From Bacillus sp. S/N-304-OC-R1 (GTDB taxonomy: Bacteria; Bacillota; Bacilli; Bacillales; Cytobacillaceae), in contig NZ_JACWFE010000009.1 in assembly GCF_019749375.1 (NCBI RefSeq), forward strand, positions 124,001-188,000: a DNA stretch of 64,000 nt, read 5' to 3'. The notes below the pieces were generated by a model that worked only from the letters and a program-made list of their open reading frames with translations, was not told where the DNA came from and did no database searches. Shown in pieces: positions 59,217-64,000 of this stretch. The position numbers and the translations under genes are program-made. Position 1 is the stretch's first letter. The number at the start of each line of letters is the position of its first letter.

Positions 59217-59230
59217 TAATTTTTTCCTCC

Positions 59231-59842
59231 CTATTCGAAATAAGATTTACGAGCTTCCTCAAGCCCCTTATTGCTACTAGCAGCTTCTTCGGCTAGTTTC
59301 TTCCCAAAACTGGATTCAGTGCCTGCGCCGCCTGCACCAGGATCTCCCCCTGGAGGGGTAGCGCCTTTTATCCCTGGTGTTTTTGTTCCTGTAACAAACA
59401 AAAAGGACTTCGATTCCTGCAGCGTCTTAATCTGCTCATCAAGTCCTTTAGTGACGTTTCCGTCTTCACCTAATTCAATTTTGGTTTTGTCGATAAGGCC
59501 AGTTACAAGATCAGCGTCATGTACCTTTCCTGTTAATGCTAGCTTAAGAGCACTAGTTAACTGAGTTTCCTTTAGCTTGGTCTCGTAGTTAGTTTTGTCA
59601 TCATCGTACTGTTTTTGAAGGTCAGCTAGTTTCTTTTGTAGATCCTCGCTACCTTCTGCTTGCTTCTTCAATTCTTTCAGGTCTTTATCGCGTTGTTCCA
59701 GCTGCTTCTTTAAATCTTCCAAGCTAGTAGAAAGATCGGCTTGCTTAGACTTATGAGATTCAACTGTTTTTCCATGTTCAGCCATAATAGAATCAATCTT
59801 TTCTTTATCAAGACCTAATCCTTCTAGAAATTCTCTTTTCAT
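59231..59842 (-). CDS. Scaffolding protein (phage GP20 type)
   Basis: A 203-residue protein dominated by a coiled coil (about 30-95, LSTSLEDLKKQLEQRDKDLKELKKQ). A GP20-type segment TSALKLALTGKVHDADLVTGLIDKTKIELGEDG and a Gly/Pro-rich region follow. It guides capsid assembly and is absent from mature heads. AGGAGG-like sequence precedes ATG 59842. Confidence 0.9.
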   Translation of the reverse strand: MKREFLEGLGLDKEKIDSIMAEHGKTVESHKSKQADLSTSLEDLKKQLEQRDKDLKELKKQAEGSEDLQKKLADLQKQYDDDKTNYETKLKETQLTSALKLALTGKVHDADLVTGLIDKTKIELGEDGNVTKGLDEQIKTLQESKSFLFVTGTKTPGIKGATPPGGDPGAGGAGTESSFGKKLAEEAASSNKGLEEARKSYFE

Positions 59843-59903
59843 TTTTATTCCTCCAATGGTTACGATTGTTTTACGTGGTTACGTCCACCGCCAGCTTTAA
59901 TAG

Positions 59904-60020
59904 TTAACGTCCATAAATGCTAAGATGACGATATTTTTTAACCATTTTTCTAATAAAATAGCCAGTAATATTTCCTGCAATGAAACTAGGTATTCCAATA
60001 GTTAGAATGTCGATTAACAT
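59904..60020 (-). CDS. Very small membrane protein (38 aa)
   Basis: A 38-codon frame with ATG 60020. The product is LIDILTIGIPSFIAGNITGYF followed by a basic tail ending in YRHLSIYGR: one membrane helix plus a cationic end. AGTAGGT lies upstream. Such genes occur between head morphogenesis and scaffold genes in Bacillus phages. The function is unknown. Confidence 0.55.
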   Translation of the reverse strand: MLIDILTIGIPSFIAGNITGYFIRKMVKKYRHLSIYGR

Positions 60021-60153
60021 CGTATTACCTACTTTCTAACGAATTTAGCTGACCATTGCTCATAATTCATTGAATCTACAAGACTATTCATCGACTGCCG
60101 TTTCTAAATTAGTAAGAGATACCGATTTTTCACGACTATTTAGGCAATTATCA

Positions 60154-61182
60154 TTAAGCAACAAATCTCTTCTCCCATTCTGGGAACTTTATTTTGCTAT
60201 CAATGTAATAAACCTTTCCATCACGATCTCTGGCAATGCGCTGGCTGTAGTCATCCTCAAAATAAGGTACCGTTGTTGTTCTGCAGTAAGGATGAAAAGG
60301 GTTAGCTGTTATACCAGGTTCAAACTCACTCATTTTGAACACTTGACCATCCATCGATTGGCAAATAGAGCTTGTTTTGCTATCAAGAGTTGCTACGATC
60401 TCATAACGTTCGACATTTAACTCACCAAACGTCTCTCTTTGTGCTGAAGCACTAAAAAACGCTGATTCGGTCATGACTAGACGGGCAGCGTGGGATCGGG
60501 AAGTATTCAGCTTTTTTGATATTGAGGAAATCACCTTGTCAGGTGCCTGGCCTCTTGCAATAGATTGAGTTAGTTCTGTATGCAATGTGTTGACTAATAG
60601 CTGCTTATCACGCCATATTTTATCGCTAAAAGTCAGTCCGTCTACTGTCCATGGCTTGCTAATGATCTTCGTGAGCTTTGTTTCATCAATTGCATGCATA
60701 GTAAAACCGATACCGAATGCACTTTGAATCTCGAAAGCAGTGTGAAGGTAAGTGCTTTGATATGTCTCTTTAATCAAACGCTCTACAGCTTCAATTTGAC
60801 CACCATAAAGCTTTTCAATGTGTTGTTGAAGTTGTATCTGCAAGCTCTCTAAACGGCTAATATGGACACGAGCAGAAGCGTTTTCAAGCTGTTTCATCCA
60901 CGCTTGGCTAATTGCGTTCTTTTCACCATAGATAATATAATCCTCCACAGTCCATCTGAATTCTTTAAACTCGTCAGATTTAAGCAAGCGTTTTGCTTCT
61001 GTAAAAGAGATTTCATTGTTAGCAGCAAAGCGACCATACCATTTTGTTAAATCCTTTTCGATCTCAGCCATTGTTTGGATATAAGCTTTTTCCATATCGA
61101 TAAGATACGTTTCGCCTTTATGCAGCTCTGAATTTAGTAACAACTCAAAACGTTTTCGCCAGTAGTCACGACTCTTGGCCAT
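60154..61182 (-). CDS. Minor head/head-morphogenesis protein (Mu gpF / SPP1 gp7 family)
   Basis: About 342 residues. The N-terminus is helical (SRDYWRKRFELLLNSELHKGETYLIDMEKAYIQTM). The C-terminal part holds the family's ARLVMTESAFFSASAQRETFGE, VATLDSKTSSICQSMDGQVFKMSEFEPGITANPFHPYCRTTTVP. ATG 61182 overlaps the portal stop by 17 bp. It is associated with the portal and DNA ejection in SPP1. Confidence 0.9.
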   Translation of the reverse strand: MAKSRDYWRKRFELLLNSELHKGETYLIDMEKAYIQTMAEIEKDLTKWYGRFAANNEISFTEAKRLLKSDEFKEFRWTVEDYIIYGEKNAISQAWMKQLENASARVHISRLESLQIQLQQHIEKLYGGQIEAVERLIKETYQSTYLHTAFEIQSAFGIGFTMHAIDETKLTKIISKPWTVDGLTFSDKIWRDKQLLVNTLHTELTQSIARGQAPDKVISSISKKLNTSRSHAARLVMTESAFFSASAQRETFGELNVERYEIVATLDSKTSSICQSMDGQVFKMSEFEPGITANPFHPYCRTTTVPYFEDDYSQRIARDRDGKVYYIDSKIKFPEWEKRFVA

Positions 61183-62611
61183 CACCACCACCGCCATTTA
61201 ATTTTTGGAATGATGTTCGATAATTATCATATTCATCCATCTCACTCTTTTTTTGTTCCTCAAGCCGCTTCTCCACTTCCTCGTTATACCAAGGGTGATT
61301 TTCACGGATAGTCTTATCATCAAGAATCCCGACTGATTTTTGACAATCAGCGATAACTTCTGATTCAGCAATTATGATGTCCCGGTTAAAAATAATATTG
61401 GCTGATTCTTTAGTAAAATCGCCTTGTCCCGTCATTAGGAAATACTCTTTAACAAACCACAATACATGCTCAATAGATGCCTGGAATTCTGATTCTAAGA
61501 TATTACAGTCCATATCTAAGTCTGAATAACGATAGCGTAAAGCCACACCAGAAGCATTTCCTAAATTTGCATCGGTGGTATCTACACCGCGGCCAAATTC
61601 ATAAATGGATTTTCTTCCACGATCAAGCTCCTTTTCGGTAGCGTCCGTTTCAGGCGTTGCTTGAAGCTTGTCTAAATCACCATCTTGATCAAGGTTTACA
61701 GCTCTATAAATATTCAAATCGTTAAGGAATTCTTTTAAATCAGCACCGCCATAATTGATAAGCTTGTAAATGAACTGCGGTATGTCTGCTAGCAAATCAG
61801 CATTTGTTGAAGCCTGGGTATTATAGTTATCTATTAAAGACTTAATTTGATCTATTAACGGTTGCTCTTCCTCGTTGTATTTAAACGGAATAAGAGGAAT
61901 ACGGTTCCATAAGAACGGTTTATCGTTGATAGTAAAGTGATACGTCGATTCAATACCAGCTGGAACATCTGGTACTAATTTATTACCTTCAAGAACAAAA
62001 TAATTAATGCCATCCGGATGATGGTATTCTACTTTGGTCATAACTTCCTTTTTGCCATTTAGATAGATTGACTCTTTGTACACACGAACAAATGCAGAAA
62101 GCTCAGTATGCTCATTATCTTTCCAAAACGGCAAAATTTGCTCGGAAGGAAATTTCTTAAATGAAAGCACTCCCTGTTCATCAAAATAGATATAAAGATA
62201 GGCAATTCCTTTATTAATTGCTTCTTTGCCCACATTTTTCAAAGTCTTTAACAATTTACGGTTAAAGACAACTTTCAGTAATTCCCTGTATTGCTTATTT
62301 TCAGTACCGATCGTCGGATCCTTTGTGAGCAGATAGCCAACCTTCTGGTCTACTAATTTTTTGGCGTATCCATGCTCAAGCTTAACATTGGATTTCCATT
62401 CAGCATCACGCTTCTTATTTTCTCTAATATCAGTTTTATTGCGATAGTAAGCTTCGCCAACTAGCATTATTTTACGAGTTTCACTATCAAGCCATTCCTT
62501 TATTTCTTTAACTAGCATGTTGTTTTCCGTAATCACGCCTTCCACCATGTTATTAATGATGTCATTTAAATACTCGTGGTATGGCTTACGGTATAGATCC
62601 TCAATAACCAC
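61166..62611 (-). CDS. Phage portal protein (SPP1 gp6-like)
   Basis: A 481-residue portal. LKEWLDSETRKIMLVGEAYYRNKTDIRE-type start, then HGYAKKLVDQKVGYLLTKDPTIGTENKQYRELLKVVFNRK, and GRGVDTTDANLGNASGVALRYRYSDLDMDCNILESEFQ are typical. GTG 62611 follows GAGGTGAAA. The dodecameric ring at one capsid vertex passes DNA. Confidence 0.92.
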   Translation of the reverse strand: MVIEDLYRKPYHEYLNDIINNMVEGVITENNMLVKEIKEWLDSETRKIMLVGEAYYRNKTDIRENKKRDAEWKSNVKLEHGYAKKLVDQKVGYLLTKDPTIGTENKQYRELLKVVFNRKLLKTLKNVGKEAINKGIAYLYIYFDEQGVLSFKKFPSEQILPFWKDNEHTELSAFVRVYKESIYLNGKKEVMTKVEYHHPDGINYFVLEGNKLVPDVPAGIESTYHFTINDKPFLWNRIPLIPFKYNEEEQPLIDQIKSLIDNYNTQASTNADLLADIPQFIYKLINYGGADLKEFLNDLNIYRAVNLDQDGDLDKLQATPETDATEKELDRGRKSIYEFGRGVDTTDANLGNASGVALRYRYSDLDMDCNILESEFQASIEHVLWFVKEYFLMTGQGDFTKESANIIFNRDIIIAESEVIADCQKSVGILDDKTIRENHPWYNEEVEKRLEEQKKSEMDEYDNYRTSFQKLNGGGGDGQES

Positions 62612-62620
62612 ATTTTCACC

Positions 62621-63898
62621 TCATTTCAGTACAGATACAGAGCCGCCTTTTAGGTCTGATACCTCATAACCATCCAACCCATACCAAATAGCACTAAAGG
62701 TATGGGGGTCAATTTTAAATTCATCCGGAATGATATGCCCTTCATTGTCCACTTTGTAAGTTAGGTACTTCAATTCTCTGATGACATCTTTGCAATTAGA
62801 AGAGCAAATAATTTTCTTAAAACGCTTTACCTTTTTTGTATTAGCTAAACGGGATCCTTGAAATTTCTTAGCTCCCTTCATCCTAAAACCGCACTGTTTG
62901 TAATATTGGATAGCTTTCGGCTCAGCACTATCAGCTAAGATTAGTTCCTTGGATTCCTTAAATTCCTTAAGTTCATCAGCTGTCTTATCATCAGTCATTT
63001 TGTTTTTATAGTACTGCCAATAGATATAAAGAATCTTTTTGTCATGATCTACAGCTAGACGAACAACCGCATTAAACGATTCTTCAAAACCAAAGTCCAT
63101 TCCAACACGCTTGATTGGGTTTCTGATACTCTTAATAGCAGCCATTACTTCTTCATGCGGCCATTCTTCAAATTGAGGAAGAACCTTAACCCCATTCACG
63201 CCAAAACGACCTTTCCGGGCTATTCGGTAAAGGTCTGGATCATATTCTTTCATTTCCTCCAATTGGGCAATATAGCTTTCAGGCAAAAATAAATTATCAT
63301 CTGCTGTTGAATGATGATAATAAGTGTCGTTTATAACTATTGTTCTCTTCTCATAAAGCACCTGGTCATCTAGAATAACTCGATTGATTACCTCATCCTT
63401 AAAGAAGTGCTTGAATGACCAGTTATCCTCACCTACAGGGTTTGTAGAGAGTATCATGTGAAGTTTTAACTTAGGATGCCGTAATCGCCCTAGAAGCTCC
63501 TTAAACCCAGCGTATTTAACCTCAGAACACTCTTCAATCCAAATGATTGAAACATTGTTTATCGATTTTAACTTAGCTGGCTTATCCATCCCTTTAAATA
63601 TGATTTTGCTTCCGTTCGGAAAACGTAGCTGCATTGGAGAAGTGACGCATTTAATTTTGTCATCTAAACCTAAATCTATTACCAACTCTTCCAGTAATGA
63701 AAAAGTAGAATCTCTATGAGTGTCATAAACTTCACGAACGACTAAGGCTGTGCGCTTTTCTTCCAACAATTTAAGAATGAGTTTTAAACCAACGTGATAG
63801 CTTTTACTGGACCCATATCCTCCAACTAGAAATTGAAACTTAGTGGACCAATCAAAAAGGAAATCTTCAAAGTGGGGATTAACTTCTTTTTCAATCAA
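62621..63898 (-). CDS. xtmB: Terminase large subunit (PBSX/XtmB family)
   Basis: A 425-residue packaging motor. Walker A-like [15 protein letters not shown] (about 26-40), Walker [13 protein letters not shown] and coupling segment [14 protein letters not shown] make up the ATPase. The C-terminal nuclease has [14 protein letters not shown] and [12 protein letters not shown] acidic residues. TTG 63898 overlaps the small-subunit stop (TTGA) and follows GGTGAGGG. The nearest type is the PBSX family, which often packages by headful mechanisms. Confidence 0.93.
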   Translation of the reverse strand: MIEKEVNPHFEDFLFDWSTKFQFLVGGYGSSKSYHVGLKLILKLLEEKRTALVVREVYDTHRDSTFSLLEELVIDLGLDDKIKCVTSPMQLRFPNGSKIIFKGMDKPAKLKSINNVSIIWIEECSEVKYAGFKELLGRLRHPKLKLHMILSTNPVGEDNWSFKHFFKDEVINRVILDDQVLYEKRTIVINDTYYHHSTADDNLFLPESYIAQLEEMKEYDPDLYRIARKGRFGVNGVKVLPQFEEWPHEEVMAAIKSIRNPIKRVGMDFGFEESFNAVVRLAVDHDKKILYIYWQYYKNKMTDDKTADELKEFKESKELILADSAEPKAIQYYKQCGFRMKGAKKFQGSRLANTKKVKRFKKIICSSNCKDVIRELKYLTYKVDNEGHIIPDEFKIDPHTFSAIWYGLDGYEVSDLKGGSVSVLK

Positions 63899-64000
63899 GA
63901 GCCCTCACCTTTGCTTTTTCTCTTAATAACAATCTCAATTGGTTTGTCATCGGATCCGGAAGAAATCTTTTCAACCTCAGCTTTTGTCTTTTCAATATTT
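63895..64000 (-). CDS. Terminase small subunit, C-terminal end (partial)
   Basis: The last 34 codons of an open frame that enters from the right edge: [20 protein letters not shown], then [11 protein letters not shown]. Position just before the large subunit with a 4-nt overlap, and the acidic/basic tail, fit an XtmA-type small subunit. The start lies beyond the window. Confidence 0.75.
   Translation of the reverse strand, partial: NIEKTKAEVEKISSGSDDKPIEIVIKRKSKGEGS

Noticed and set aside
60070-60420. 116-codon plus-strand frame over the head morphogenesis gene
   Set aside because: Mostly antisense to a conserved minor head gene.
1-64000. CRISPR arrays, tRNA and rRNA genes, intact insertion sequences
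   Set aside because: None seen on reading both strands. The tandem and palindromic repeats found do not have the regular repeat-spacer form, and no transposase frame is present.

Overview
The window comes from a low-GC Gram-positive, spore-former-type bacterium of the Bacillaceae (Bacillus sensu lato). The signs are strong AGGAGG-type ribosome binding sites, SAM and lysine riboswitches, CGAAC-N4-GTTCG SOS boxes, YolD/BsaA/MtnE-type genes and a PBSX-like phage tail module. The species cannot be fixed from sequence alone.

Positions 1-33,000 are host chromosome made of small, mostly divergent regulator/effector units. (a) A methionine-salvage aminotransferase (mtnE) lies beside a decayed SAM-riboswitch/iron-dehydrogenase locus. 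(b) An RsbT-like kinase precedes a protein joining a histidine kinase to an RsbR-type STAS protein. (c) A DHA2 drug exporter is divergent from a TetR repressor. (d) An amino-acid ABC operon sits under a lysine riboswitch, so it is probably a lysine importer. (e) A YodB/YodC-like HxlR-nitroreductase pair follows, then a GNAT and an M17 aminopeptidase. (f) An MFS exporter is divergent from an XRE-TPR regulator and a glutathione peroxidase. (g) A DUF3231 protein, an ECF sigma/anti-sigma pair, a membrane protein, an SgrR-like regulator with a divergent MFS exporter, a DUF418 protein, a PadR/DUF2812 pair, a lipoprotein, a DUF1456 protein and a chemotaxis receptor complete the region. Several divergent regions carry twin inverted repeats that look like operators.

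From about 33,100 to the right edge (64,000, where it is cut off) lies a PBSX-like myovirus prophage. Its late operon reads right to left: terminase, portal, head morphogenesis, scaffold, capsid, connectors, sheath, tube, tail chaperone, tape measure, baseplate, fibre, holin and endolysin. The left boundary is a 3' remnant of what looks like an RlmCD/TrmA-type RNA methyltransferase gene, which I take to be the attachment site. The integrase, repressor and early genes must lie beyond 64,000.

Between the lysis genes and the attachment site is an accessory block. It holds an Abi_2 abortive-infection protein, a two-gene GHKL-ATPase/STAS-winged-helix module that may be an undescribed partner-switching or defence system, several very small genes, an SOS-box-flanked YolD/WYL cluster, and an FtsK-like translocase/replication-relaxation/pilin-like membrane protein cassette. 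The structural operon also carries a membrane-anchored accessory gene inserted between the tail chaperone and tape measure, a canonical -1 slippery site in the tail chaperone, and an apparent 1-nt frameshift mutation upstream of that site. No tRNA, rRNA, CRISPR array or intact insertion sequence was seen.
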